Position numbers and translations under genes: made by a program. The notes beneath the pieces are model-generated. The model searched no databases. It was not told where the DNA came from and saw only the letters and a list, made by a program, of their open reading frames with translations. A stretch of DNA of 64,000 nt from Poindextera sp963719975 (GTDB lineage Bacteria; Pseudomonadota; Alphaproteobacteria; Caulobacterales; Caulobacteraceae): the NCBI GenBank assembly GCA_963719975.1, contig CAVRED010000007.1:434001-498000 (forward strand), read 5' to 3'. Below are positions 24,452 through 33,733 of this stretch, piece by piece. How positions within the stretch are numbered: position 1 is the stretch's first letter; each line of letters opens with the position of its first letter.

Positions 24452-25353
24452 GTCGCGCTCCAGCGGGCGAAGAAGGACAGGCCGACGCCGCGGTCGCCGC
24501 CTTCCTCCATCAGAGCCAGCTCGCCCCAGTCGATCCGCCCGCCGCGTTCTGCCATCGCCTCGTTCAACAGGCCCGCGAGCGCGAGTCCCGAGATGCGCTC
24601 GGCGTAGGCGTTCAGGATCAGGAAGTCCGCCTCGTCCGACAGCAGGCCAACGCAGAGACGCAAGAGCTCGGGCAGGTCATCGTACAGCCGCCAGACCTCG
24701 CCCTTCGGCCCCCGCCCGTACTTCGGCGGATCGAGGATGATCCCCTCGTAGCGCGAGCCGCGACGGGCCTCGCGGGCGACGTAACGGCGGGCGTCCTCGC
24801 AGATCCAGCGCATCGGCGCCTCCGCAAGGCCTGACGCGATCGCATTCTCACGCGCCCAGCCGATCGCCTTCGGAGAGGCGTCGATATGGGTCACCGCCGC
24901 GCCCGCCACGGCGCAGACGAGGCTCGCAACACCGGTGTAGCCGAACAGATTCAGCACCCGTCGCGGCCGGCGTGTGCGCAGGCGCTCGTCCAGCCAGGCC
25001 CAGTTGGCGGACTGCTCGGGGAAGAAGCCCAGGTGTCGGAAGGCGGTGAAACGGCCGTGGAATCGCACCTGGCCCCACGTCATTGGCCAACTCTCGGGCG
25101 CCGCCGCGCGGAATCGCCAGTGGCCGGCCTCGTCCTCGTCCGACGGCTCGAAGGTCGCGTCCGCCGCCGCCCACGCGGACGCATCGCTTCGGGGGGCCCA
25201 CAGGCACTGAGGCTCGGGCCGCACCAGGCGGTATGGCCCACACCGCTCGAGCTTGCGCCCGCCGCCGGAATCGACCAGGCCATAGTCGCTCCAGGCCGAC
25301 GCGCGGTTGACCAGGGGCGCGTCGGCGATCGCGGGGGATCTCGGGCCGTTCAT
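24448..25353 (-). CDS. Class I SAM-dependent rRNA methyltransferase (RlmI-like)
   Basis: A 301-residue Rossmann-fold methyltransferase. The SAM-binding motif is RVLNLFGYTGVASLVCAVAG, followed by VTHIDASPKAIGWARENA and the catalytic/target motif GIILDPPKYGRGPKGEVWRL, as in the RlmI/RlmK family acting on cytosines of 23S rRNA. The N-terminal PUA-like domain of full-length RlmI is not evident; the N-terminal 100 residues instead resemble the beta-rich part of short alphaproteobacterial homologs. It leads a two-gene operon with the SpoU enzyme and is divergent from the TetR gene. Confidence 0.88.
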   Translation of the reverse strand: MNGPRSPAIADAPLVNRASAWSDYGLVDSGGGRKLERCGPYRLVRPEPQCLWAPRSDASAWAAADATFEPSDEDEAGHWRFRAAAPESWPMTWGQVRFHGRFTAFRHLGFFPEQSANWAWLDERLRTRRPRRVLNLFGYTGVASLVCAVAGAAVTHIDASPKAIGWARENAIASGLAEAPMRWICEDARRYVAREARRGSRYEGIILDPPKYGRGPKGEVWRLYDDLPELLRLCVGLLSDEADFLILNAYAERISGLALAGLLNEAMAERGGRIDWGELALMEEGGDRGVGLSFFARWSAT

Positions 25354-25404
25354 GGGAACCCCCGTTACGCGCCGGGGCGCGCCCGCGTCCAGCCCGCGCC
25401 TGAC

Positions 25405-25436
25405 TTGCGGTGCGCGAGTGATTACCGTTTAGTAAT
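25405..25436 (+). promoter_or_regulatory. Promoter with overlapping palindromic operator for the TetR gene
   Basis: A -35-like TTGCGG (25405-25410) and a -10-like TTTAGT (25428-25433) are separated by 17 bases. The dyad ATTAC-N6-GTAAT (25421-25436) covers the -10 element. This is the expected size and place for the operator of an autorepressing TetR protein, whose gene starts 30 bases further on. It could also affect the divergent methyltransferase operon starting at 25353. Confidence 0.55.
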
Positions 25437-25466
25437 GCGACTCTTGACGCAGGGGGAACGCCGCCG

Positions 25467-26102
25467 GTGACGACGACGCTGACCAAACCGCCGAAATCGG
25501 CGCGAAAAGCCAAGGGCGACGGCCACCTGCGCCGCGCCGAAATCCTGGCGGCCGCCGAGCGCATCTTCGTCCGCGACGGCTACCAGGGCGCCACCATTCG
25601 GAAGATCGCCGAGGAGGTCGGTGTCTCCTCGACGGCCCTCTACATGCACTTCCACGACAAGGACGAGATCCTGCTCGAGATCTGCGAGTGCGTGACCTCC
25701 ACGCTGCTGGCGTCCAACAGCGAGATTTCGGTCCGCCCGATCGACCCCGTAAGCCGCGTGCGCCTGATGCTCGACGCCTACATGCGCTTCGGGATCGAGA
25801 ACCCGAACGCCTACCGGCTGGCCTTCTGCGCCGCGCCGATCGAGTTCGCCGCCCAGCGCCGGGAAGTCACCGCCGACCTCGGCGCGCGCTGCTACGAGCG
25901 TTTCAAGAGCGTGGTGGGCGAGATCGCCGCCGACGGGCGCCTGCGCCTCGGCGACGCCGACGAGGCGGCGTTCACGCTGTGGGCGGCCTGCCATGGGCTG
26001 GTCTCGCTGGCGATCGGTGAAAAGCATCCGGTCCGCGCCGACCAGGAACGCCAGATGGCGCTGATGCTCGACAGCCTGTTCCAGGGCCTGGTGATCGATT
26101 GA
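25467..26102 (+). CDS. TetR/AcrR family transcriptional regulator
   Basis: A 211-residue repressor. The helix-turn-helix domain (about 20-70) reads RRAEILAAAERIFVRDGYQG, ATIRKIAEEVGVSSTALYMH, FHDKDEILLEICE. The C-terminal ligand domain follows, with a WHG/HCP-type region near ADEAAFTLWAACHGLVSLAI. GTG 25467 is the start used; no strong ribosome binding site is visible. A palindrome over its promoter suggests autoregulation. Its stop overlaps the start of the binding-protein gene of the ABC importer, so it probably heads and controls that operon. Confidence 0.9.
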   Translation: MTTTLTKPPKSARKAKGDGHLRRAEILAAAERIFVRDGYQGATIRKIAEEVGVSSTALYMHFHDKDEILLEICECVTSTLLASNSEISVRPIDPVSRVRLMLDAYMRFGIENPNAYRLAFCAAPIEFAAQRREVTADLGARCYERFKSVVGEIAADGRLRLGDADEAAFTLWAACHGLVSLAIGEKHPVRADQERQMALMLDSLFQGLVID

Positions 26103-26928
26103 AGCCAGCGCGCCGGGCCTGGGCGCCGGCGGCCCTTTTTCTCGCCGGCCTTGCGCTTGCCGCGCCCGCGTCGTCCGCGCCTGTGCGCGTCATGTCGATC
26201 GATCAGTGTGCCGACCAGTACGTGCTGGCGCTCGCCCCGCGCGCGGAGATCGTCGGGGTGTCCAAGCGCGCGCTGAATCCCGACTCCAATGAGCGCGCCC
26301 TGGCGCAAGGCCTTCCAGAGCGCCGCCCGACGCTTGAGTCCATCCTCGGCGCTCAGCCGACCCTCGTCGTACGCTATTGGACGGCCGACTCGGGCCTGGG
26401 CGAGGCGCTGTCGCGCCATGGGATCGCCGTGGTGCAGTTGGACGATCCGAACGACTTCCCGGGCATCGCCAACAACATTCGCGCGGTGGCCAAGGCGCTC
26501 GGCCGCGAGGAGCAAGGCGAGGCGCTCGTCGCCCGCATGAACGCCGAACTGGCCGCGTCGCGCGGGGCCTGGCGCGGCGCGCGCGCTCTCTACCTGACCC
26601 CTGGCGGATTCACCGCAGGGGACGGCACGCTGGTCGGCGCGACCATGCGCGCCGCAGGCCTGACGCCGGAGGCGAAGTCACCGGGCTACGGGCCGGCGCC
26701 CTGGAGGCGCTGGTGCTGAGCCCGCCCGCCGCGCTCGTGCTCGCCTTCTTCCGCGACCTCGCCGGCGGCCGCCAGCACTGGGCTGTGGGCGACGCTGGCC
26801 GCGTCGAGAGCCTCATCGGCCGCCCCGTCATCGCCTCCCTGCCGGGGACGATCGTCGGCTGCCCCGCCTGGTTCGCGGCCGATGGCGCGCTGGCGCTCGC
26901 GCGCGCGGCGCCGGCGGCCGGGCGGTAG
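26099..26928 (+). CDS. ABC importer periplasmic binding protein, BtuF/FepB type (frameshifted)
   Basis: Substrate-binding protein of an iron-complex or cobalamin importer, about 275 residues when the frame is restored. A signal peptide spans about 1-26 (ALFLAGLALAAPASSAP), then VRVMSIDQCADQYVLALAP starts the domain, and LESILGAQPTLVVRYWTA is the typical loop. The first frame stops at 26719. From about 26690 the conserved continuation (GALEALVLSPPAALVLAFFR to GTIVGCPAWFAADGALALA, ending at 26928) lies in the next frame. One missing G in the run 26690-26692 would repair it. The start TTG overlaps the TetR stop. I see a sequence error as likelier than a pseudogene because the whole protein is otherwise intact. 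Confidence 0.8.
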
Positions 26929-26932
26929 CGCC

Positions 26933-27910
26933 ATGCGGCTCCTTCTCGCGCTGGCCGGCCTGCTTTTGTTTGCGCTTGCCGTGTCCGTCGCGCTGGGCGA
27001 AACCAGCCTTAACCTCGCCCAGTATGCCGACGCTTTCACCCACCCGTCTTCGCCCGCCGGCGAAATCCTCTTCCGCATCCGTGCGCCGAGGGCGGTGTGC
27101 GCGGCGCTGGTCGGCGCGGCGCTTGGGCTTTCCGGCGCGGTGATGCAGGGCCTGTTGCGCAACCCTCTGGCCGAGCCCGGCGTGCTCGGCGTTTCCGCCG
27201 GCGGCGGGTTCGCCGCGGCGGTGGTGATCGCGTTGGGCGCCGGCGCTGTGCCAGGCGTGGTCGAGGGCGCGGCGCTTGCCGGCGCGCTCGCGGCCGGCGC
27301 GCTCGTGGCAGGGCTCGCGGCGCGCTTTCGCGAGCCGGAGACGCTGATCCTGTTCGGCGTCGCTTTCGCCGCCATGGGCGGGGCGCTGACGGCGCTCGTC
27401 TTCAACCTGTCGCCATCGCCGGTGACCACGGCCGAGGTGCTGAACTGGCTGCAGGGGTCGGTCGCCAATCGCGACTGGCCGGACATCGCATGGGCGCTCT
27501 TTCCCATGGGCGTTGGCGGCGCGCTCTGCGCCTACTCGGCGGTGGGTCTGCGCATGCTCACGCTGGGCGAGGAGAGCGCTGCGCTCTCGGGCCTGCCCAT
27601 GGCGAGGCTCAGGGTCGCGGCGATCGCAGGAGCGGCGCTGCTCACCGGCGCCTCGGTCGCGCTGGCCGGCGTCATCGGCTTCGTGGGTCTGGCGGCGCCG
27701 CATCTGGTGCGCGGGTCGGCGTCTGACGACCCGGCTTCCACGCTCGCGCCATCCGCCATCGCCGGCGCCATCCTGCTCGTGCTCGCCGACCTGCTGGCGC
27801 GCGTGATCCCCACCGCCGAGGAGCTCAGGCTCGGTGTCGTAACGGCCCTTTTCGGCGCGCCGCTGTTTGCGCTCATCGCTTGGCGCGCCGCGCGGAGCTG
27901 GCGCTCGTGA
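26933..27910 (+). CDS. FecCD-family ABC transporter permease
   Basis: A 325-residue inner-membrane permease for siderophore, heme or cobalamin uptake (BtuC/FecD/FhuB family). It begins MRLLLALAGLLLFALAVSVA and shows the family signatures LRNPLAEPGVLGVSAGGGFA, EVLNWLQGSV and VIGFVGLAAPHLVRG, with about ten hydrophobic segments. It follows the binding protein by four bases and overlaps the ATPase gene by four bases (GTGA). The ligand is not determined; no cobalamin riboswitch is seen upstream of the operon. Confidence 0.92.
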   Translation: MRLLLALAGLLLFALAVSVALGETSLNLAQYADAFTHPSSPAGEILFRIRAPRAVCAALVGAALGLSGAVMQGLLRNPLAEPGVLGVSAGGGFAAAVVIALGAGAVPGVVEGAALAGALAAGALVAGLAARFREPETLILFGVAFAAMGGALTALVFNLSPSPVTTAEVLNWLQGSVANRDWPDIAWALFPMGVGGALCAYSAVGLRMLTLGEESAALSGLPMARLRVAAIAGAALLTGASVALAGVIGFVGLAAPHLVRGSASDDPASTLAPSAIAGAILLVLADLLARVIPTAEELRLGVVTALFGAPLFALIAWRAARSWRS

Positions 27911-28683
27911 CCGCCGCGCTGGCGATCGAGGGCCTCGCCGTCAGTCTCGGCGGGCGGCGCGTGCTCGAAGACGTCGCACTCACCGTCCAGCCAGGCGAGT
28001 TGGTTGGCGTGCTTGGGCCGAACGGCGCTGGCAAGACGACCCTGCTGCGCGCCGCGATCGGCTTGCAGGCGCAGAGCGGCGGTGCGGTGCGCCTCGGCGG
28101 CCGGTCGCTCGACGACCTGAACGAGCGTGAGCGCGCCGGTCTCGCCGCCTACCTGCCGCAGGAGCGCCGCGTCGCCTGGAACATGCCGGCCTGGCGCATC
28201 GCTGCGCTGGGCGCGCACGACCGCGCGCCGGTGCTGGCCCACGCGCTGGCGCTCGAACAACTCGACGCGCTCGAGATCGGCGACCTCGCCGAGCGCGGCG
28301 TGCTCGACATGTCGGGCGGCGAACGGGCGCGGGTGCTGCTCGCCCGCCTGCTCGTCACCCGCGCGCCGCTGCTGGTCGCCGATGAGCCGGCGGCAGGGCT
28401 TGACCCGGAAACGCAGTTCCTGGCGCTGATGCGGCTGCGCGAGCGTGCGGAGGCGGGCGCCGCCGTCGTCGTCACCTTGCACGACCTGACGCTGGCCGCA
28501 CGGTTCTGCGACCGCGTGGCGGTGGTCGACCAAGGTCGCATCGCGGCGGTCGGCGCCCCGGTGGAGACGCTTGCTCCCGAGTTGCTCGCTCAGGTCTTTG
28601 CCCTCGACGGCGCGCTCGTCGAGACCGAGATCGGGCTGGTGCTGGCCGCGCGGCGGTCCGACACGACAAGGGCCGCGCCCTGA
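27907..28683 (+). CDS. ABC transporter ATP-binding protein, BtuD/FecE type
   Basis: The 258-residue ATPase of the importer. Walker A is GVLGPNGAGKTTLLRA, the Q-loop lies in AAYLPQERRVAWN, the signature is DMSGGERARVLLARLLV, Walker B is LLVADEPAAGLDPETQ and the H-loop is VVTLHDLTLAARF. The GTG at 27907 overlaps the permease stop; a TTG at 27880 is possible but would overlap by 31 bases. It ends in a 10-bp hairpin shared with the convergent porin gene. With the TetR, binding protein and permease genes it completes a four-gene operon. Confidence 0.93.
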   Translation: MTAALAIEGLAVSLGGRRVLEDVALTVQPGELVGVLGPNGAGKTTLLRAAIGLQAQSGGAVRLGGRSLDDLNERERAGLAAYLPQERRVAWNMPAWRIAALGAHDRAPVLAHALALEQLDALEIGDLAERGVLDMSGGERARVLLARLLVTRAPLLVADEPAAGLDPETQFLALMRLRERAEAGAAVVVTLHDLTLAARFCDRVAVVDQGRIAAVGAPVETLAPELLAQVFALDGALVETEIGLVLAARRSDTTRAAP

Positions 28684-28694
28684 AGGCGCGGCCC
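28670..28694. terminator. Bidirectional hairpin terminator
   Basis: GGGCCGCGCC (28670-28679) and GGCGCGGCCC (28685-28694) form a perfect 10-bp stem with a CTGAA loop that contains the ATPase stop codon. It lies between two convergent genes, the importer operon and the porin gene, and could terminate both. No T-run follows on either strand. Confidence 0.6.
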
Positions 28695-28719
28695 CGGCCG
28701 GACGCTCCGAAGTTGGTCG

Positions 28720-30193
28720 CTAGAACTTGATCTGGGAGTAGAGCCCGAACTCGTCCCAGTTTCCGCTGGTGTTGCTGCCATGCGCGTTGAAGCCGGTGAC
28801 CGGGCTGAACGTCGCCTTGGACTGGGCGCCCAGGACGGCCGTTCCGTCGCTGTAGCCGCCGCTGATCGCGTTGCGGATATCCTCATGCTTGTACACGAGG
28901 GCGAACTCGAGGTTCTTCACCGGCTCGTAGTTGATGCCGATGTCGGCGTATGTGTACCGCTCCGACGGATCGAGGTCCTGGCTCGGATCGATCGTGTCGT
29001 AGCGCCCGAACACCGACCACTGCGGCATGAAGACGTACGAGGCGAAGAACGACCAGCCTTCCGCCTTGTCCGGCGTCACCTTGGTTGTGACCTTCCAGTT
29101 GTTGGCTTCGAAGTATTCGATGCCAGCCCGGATCTTCGGATCGGTGTATGCGAACAGCGCATCCCACCGGCTCGCCGTCTGGAAGAAGACGGGCGCCGTC
29201 GCCGGCATCGTGGTTGGAATGGTGACGTTGTTGGAGAGATCCCCGCTATAGCCGCCCACTGCGACGACGAAGCCATGCCAGTTCAAGTTGGCGCGCGCCT
29301 CGACGTCCATGCTGCTTGAGCGGATCGGGTTCTTGTAGCCCGCGCCGTCGACCACCGAGATGGAGTAGTCGAACAGGCCGTGTCCGAGATCGCCGTGGAC
29401 GTTCGCGCCCCAGTCGGCGGAGTTGCCGAACTTGTTCTGGTCGATGATCGTCTTGTCGATGAAGCGGTAGCCGTAGATGTCCTCGTCGAATGGGATCCAC
29501 GGCATCTTCGCCGCCCCGACCTGGACGATGAAGGCCGGGTTATAGGCGCCCTGGATGTAGGCGTACTTGACCGCCTCCGACCCTTGCAGCGTGCCCGTCC
29601 CGAACGTCCCGCCATTCAGCACAATGCCGTTCGGCGCGAAGTCGATCGTCAGGTTCGCCGAGTAGATCGGGCTGAACGTGTGATCGATCGAGAGGTAGGC
29701 GCGTTTGAAGTCGGCGCCGGTTCCGTTGGCCTTCACCGCCGGCGTCCCGCTTGCGGCCCCGACCGAGGTCGGTGTCTGATTGATGTAAGAGAGGTTGGTG
29801 TACAACGTCATGCCGACCTTGGTGTTGTCGGCCCAGCTGGGCTTCGGCTTGGCCTTGTTGACCGCCGTGTCGATCTCACCCGGGACCGTCTGGATCTGCG
29901 CCTCGAGCTGACTGCGCATGGCCTGTTCGTCGGCCTGGGCCTGGTCGGCCTTTGCTTCGGCCGCCTGAGCCGCCGCGTTGGCCTGCCGCACCGCGCTCGA
30001 ACTCGTCGTTGAGGCGGTTCTCCAGATCGCTGACGGTGGCCGTCAAGCTGTCGATCTTGGCATCCTCGTCCGCGTCGCTCATTGCGACGACGTGATGGTG
30101 ATGTTTCGCAGCGGCCTGCGCCTGGCCAGCCATACCGGCGGCAAGCAGCATGGCGAGCGACACACTGCCCAGCAGCGAGCCTCTCTTCAGCAT
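28720..30193 (-). CDS. OprO/OprP-type porin (frameshifted near the N-terminus)
   Basis: An outer-membrane porin of the phosphate-selective OprP/OprO type, about 490 residues in total. The N-terminal frame (from 30193) has a signal peptide ending GQAQAAA, a His run (KHHHH) and a coiled-coil start (KIDSLTATVSDLENRLN). The remainder lies in another frame from about 30000: AAAQAAEAKADQAQADEQ continues the coiled coil. The 16-strand barrel follows with FKRAYLSIDHTFSPIYSANL, IDFAPNG, AKMPWIPFDEDIYGYRFID and a terminal Phe (FGLYSQIKF), the outer-membrane insertion signal. One base is missing at about 29995-30003. A possible Pho box lies 90 bases upstream. Anion or phosphate uptake is inferred from the family. 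Confidence 0.82.
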
Positions 30194-30282
30194 GGTGTGA
30201 TCCTTGTTCCCCGAGCCCCGACCGATGCGATCAGGTCAGGCCCCGGCTTAGTCACCCCACATGACGGGACGGCGACGCTTCA

Positions 30283-30300
30283 GCGACGGTTCGATGACAG
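30283..30300 (-). promoter_or_regulatory. Possible Pho box upstream of the porin
   Basis: On the porin strand the segment reads CTGTCAT-CGAA-CCGTCGC. The first half matches the PhoB half-site CTGTCAT completely; the second matches CTGTCAY at five of seven positions, with the four-base spacing of known Pho boxes. It lies about 90 bases before the porin start, where PhoB-dependent activation would be expected. A chance match cannot be excluded. Confidence 0.35.
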
Positions 30301-30368
30301 CGTATATCAGGCGCAGACCTGTTGCGCCGGGAGCACAGCGACAATAATCCGTAGACGGATTAAGGGGG

Positions 30369-32724
30369 TTACTTCGGCGGAGCGGGGTCCGCCGCCGGCT
30401 GGGCGATCATCCCTGACGACGCGACCGCGGCCGCCGACCCCGAGAGGCCCGCGTAGGCGTAACCGCCGCGCTTGAGGTCGGCCGCGAGCCGGTTCGGCGC
30501 CGTCCCGCCGTTCAGCCGGGCGCGGTAGACCTCGGCCGACTTCGAGCACCCGCATGACGTAGTTTCGGGTTTCCGAGAAGGGGATGCATTCGATGAAGTC
30601 GAGCGGGTCGACGCTGCCGCTGCGCGGATCGCCGCAGTACCCCACCCACTCGGCCGGCCGGCCGGGACCGGCATTGTAGGCGGCCGCCGCGAGCACGTAC
30701 GAGCCGCCGAACTCATCGACCATGCTGCCGACGAAATAGGCGCCGAGGCGCATGTTGTAGTCGGCGTCGTCGAGCAACGCCGGATAGTAGGGTTCGCCCA
30801 GCTTGCGAGCGAGCAGGGCGGCGGTCGCCGGCATCAACTGCATCAGCCCGCGCGCGCCGACCCCCGAATGGGCGTGGGGATCGAAGTTGCTCTCCTGGCG
30901 TGTGACGCTGAACACCATGGCCGGTTCGGCCGCGCCGCCGATGGCCGGGATCGCGCGCACCGGATAGCCCCGTTCGGGCAGGATGACGTCGTGCTGGGCG
31001 GCCACGCGCACGACGCGCATGGCGAGGTCCTGATCGCCATAGCCAAGCGTGAGATCGACCAGGAGCGCGTCCTGACACGGTTCAGTAAAGTCGTCCGCGG
31101 CGGCCAGAACGAAGGAGCGGAACAGGTCCCGGTCGTCGAGGGCGGCCAGCATGCGCGCCGCGCGCACGACCTCCATGCTCTCGAACCGCGCGCGATCCGC
31201 GGCGGTGGGGACCGGGTCGCGTCCGATGCTGAGCTCGGTCACGCCGGCCTTCACCGCGGCCAACTGGCCGTAGAACGTGGTCTGGTAGCGGCCGCCTTCG
31301 GCATAGAAGGTCGCCGCCTGGACCTGGTCGCCCTGCACGTCCGCCGCCCGTCCGCGCCAATAGAGGGCGCGGGCCTGGCTGATCGGCGTCGAGCTGGCGC
31401 TCTGGATGTTGGCGAAGTGGGCGTCCGCGACCTGCGGCTCGTGCAGCTTGGAAAGGGCAAGCCAGCCTGCGTAGAACTCCGCCTCGGTGTAGTCGACGCC
31501 GCTGGTCAGGCCGCTGCCTGCAGCAAGCGTGTAGGCGGCGCGATAGTCGCCGCCCTTCAGGGCGGCGTTGATCAGCTGTTTTCTGAGCGTCCAGCTCTTC
31601 TCGGCTGCGTCGTTGCACGGCATGGTCGTTGGCAGCTTGGGCGCGAGCGCCAGCGCCTCGGAGTCGAGGTCGCGCGCATGCAGGTAGCGCACCTCTTCCA
31701 GAACGACGCCGGGGTCGCCGGCTTGGGCCGGCGGCAGCGCGGCCGCCTCATCCATCGCGTCGCGCGCATTGTCGCGCAGCGCCATGCGCACCCTCGCCTC
31801 GGCCTGCAGCTCTGGCGGGATGAGCGGCAGCAGGTCATGCAGCGCCGGCCCTTGCGAGCCATAGAGCAGGGTATCGACGCGCTTGGCGTGGTCGTCGACG
31901 GTGAGGAACGCGCCGAAGCGTTCCAGCATGGCGTGCTGAACCTCCTCGTCGAACAATTCGTCGCGCCACCAATGCTTGATGAGGGCGGCGGCGTCCTGCG
32001 CGCGTCCGAGCGCCATCTCGGCCTGGGCCAGGGCCATTGCGCCCTGCGGCGTGGTCGGTTGGCCGCCGGCGAACCAGGCGGCCACCTGCTGGGGCGCAAG
32101 GTCTGCGGCGCCAAGCGACTTCTCGGTCACGAGCTGCCGACGGGCGAGCCTCGGCCAGCCGGCCAGGTCACGGCTGGCCTGATCGAGCTGGAAGAACGGC
32201 AACCCCTCGCCGTCGGCGTCGACAAGGGCCCACAGCACGACCTTGCGCGCCACCGGGTCGACCAACTCTCTCTGCTCCTCCTGAGCGGCGCTGATCTGGC
32301 CGTGGCGCGCGAACGAGATCGCCTCGGCCAACTCCTCGAGGTCGGCTCCCGACAGCCCTGACGACGACGCGTATTGCGTGAGCCCGACGGTTGGGGCCGG
32401 CGGGGCGGCGGTCGGCTGAGCGACCGTCGTCGGCTGCGCAGCGTATGGCGGCCGCCAGGCCGTAGAAGGCTGGGAGAGCGGCGGTGATGCTGCCTGCGCG
32501 GCAGATGGGGCCGCCGCCGTGACGGGCTGGGCGGCGGGCGCGGGCGTCGGCGCTGCGGCGGTGGGTTGCGCGAGCGGCGCTACGGGTTGCGCCGGTGACG
32601 AGAGCGCCTGAATCGGCCGCGGGGCCGGGCTGAGCTGAGTGATCGTCTGGGCCTGGGCGGCGAGGGCGCCGAACCACATCCCGGCGGCGGAAACGAACAG
32701 CGCGCGGCGGATCCACGAGGACAA
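30369..32724 (-). CDS. Soluble lytic murein transglycosylase (C-terminal frame break)
   Basis: A periplasmic Slt-type transglycosylase of about 785 residues that cleaves peptidoglycan glycan strands to 1,6-anhydro-muropeptides. The signal peptide ends near GALAAQAQ, a Pro/Ala/Gln-rich linker follows, and then a long helical superhelix. The SLT domain has VFSVTRQESNFDPHAHSG (catalytic Glu), GARGLMQLMPATA, YNMRLGAYFVGSMV and AAAAYNAGPGRPAEW. Shortly after ETRNYVMRVLE, near 30540, the frame changes: the natural tail (AEVYRARLNGG to PAADPAPPK, stop at 30369) is in the next frame, while the uncorrected frame runs to 30307. TTG 32724 is preferred because AAGGAAAG lies just before it. Confidence 0.85.
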
Positions 32725-32847
32725 CGGCTTTCCTTTCGCTTCGCCCGGGTCTAGGCCGGTTGCGGCTCGCGCGCCGGCGGCCATATTGTCCGGCGAATCA
32801 GTTGCTGCAACCTTAGTGGCTTCAATTCACGGCATTTTGCGGACCTC

Positions 32848-33732
32848 ATGAGCCAGTCGCGATTCCGGGGCGTTCTTCCGGCCTTGATCACCCCGTTCCG
32901 CGATGGCGCCGTGGACGAGGACGCCTTCGTGCGCCTGGTCGAGCGGCAGATCGAAGGCGGTGTGCACGGGCTGGTTCCGGCGGGCACGACCGGCGAGTCC
33001 GCCACCCTCAGCCATGACGAGCACCGGCGCGTGGTCGAGCTCTGCGTCAGGACGGCCGGCGGCCGCGTCCCGGTCATCGCCGGCGCCGGCTCGAATTCAA
33101 CGGCGGAGGCGATCGAACTCACACGTCACGCCAAGGCGGTCGGCGCGGATGCAGTGCTGATGGTCACCGGTTACTACAACCGGCCGAGCCAGGAAGGGCT
33201 TTTCCGGCACTACGAGGCGGTGAGCGCCGCCGTCGACATGCCGGTCGTGGTCTACAACGTGCCCGGCCGCACCGCCGTCGACGTCTCAAACGAAACGCTG
33301 GCGCGGGTGGCCAAGCTGCCCAACGTCATCGGCGTGAAGGACGCGACCGGCGACGTTGCGCGCGTCAGCCAGCAAAAGCTCGTGTGCGGGGAGGACTGGG
33401 TGCTGCTCTCGGGCGACGACCCCACCGCGCTCGGCTACATGGCCCACGGCGGCCACGGCTGCATCTCGGTCACGGCCAACGTCGCGCCGGCGGCCTGCGC
33501 TCAGTTCTTCGACGCCTGCCTTGCCGCCGACTATGACAAGGCGCGGGCGCTGCAAGCGCGGCTGATCCGACTGCACAAGGCGCTCTTCCTCGACGCCTCC
33601 CCGGCGCCGACCAAGTTCGCGCTCGCCGAGCTTGGCCTCTGCTCGGAGGAAGCGCGGCTGCCGATCGCGCCGTGCAGCGAGGCGGTGAAGCCGGCGATCC
33701 GCGCCGCGATGAAAGACGCCGGCGTCCTCTGA
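32848..33732 (+). CDS. dapA: 4-hydroxy-tetrahydrodipicolinate synthase
   Basis: DapA condenses pyruvate with aspartate semialdehyde at the entry to lysine and meso-diaminopimelate synthesis. The 294-residue TIM-barrel protein has the signature GLVPAGTTGESATLSHDEH, the catalytic Tyr in LMVTGYYNRPSQEG, the Schiff-base Lys in NVIGVKDATGD and YNVPGRTAVDVS. It is divergent from the lytic transglycosylase gene, with a 123-base gap holding both promoters. smpB follows with a single base between, a gene order seen in Caulobacter relatives. Confidence 0.96.
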   Translation: MSQSRFRGVLPALITPFRDGAVDEDAFVRLVERQIEGGVHGLVPAGTTGESATLSHDEHRRVVELCVRTAGGRVPVIAGAGSNSTAEAIELTRHAKAVGADAVLMVTGYYNRPSQEGLFRHYEAVSAAVDMPVVVYNVPGRTAVDVSNETLARVAKLPNVIGVKDATGDVARVSQQKLVCGEDWVLLSGDDPTALGYMAHGGHGCISVTANVAPAACAQFFDACLAADYDKARALQARLIRLHKALFLDASPAPTKFALAELGLCSEEARLPIAPCSEAVKPAIRAAMKDAGVL

Positions 33733-33733
33733 A

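Noticed and set aside
26039..26099. Cobalamin riboswitch upstream of the importer genes
   Set aside because: The binding-protein start overlaps the TetR gene, leaving no untranslated leader, and no B12-box-like sequence was seen before the TetR gene either.
30868..32361. Long plus-strand frame opposite the lytic transglycosylase
   Set aside because: Shadow frame; no ribosome binding site and no domain.
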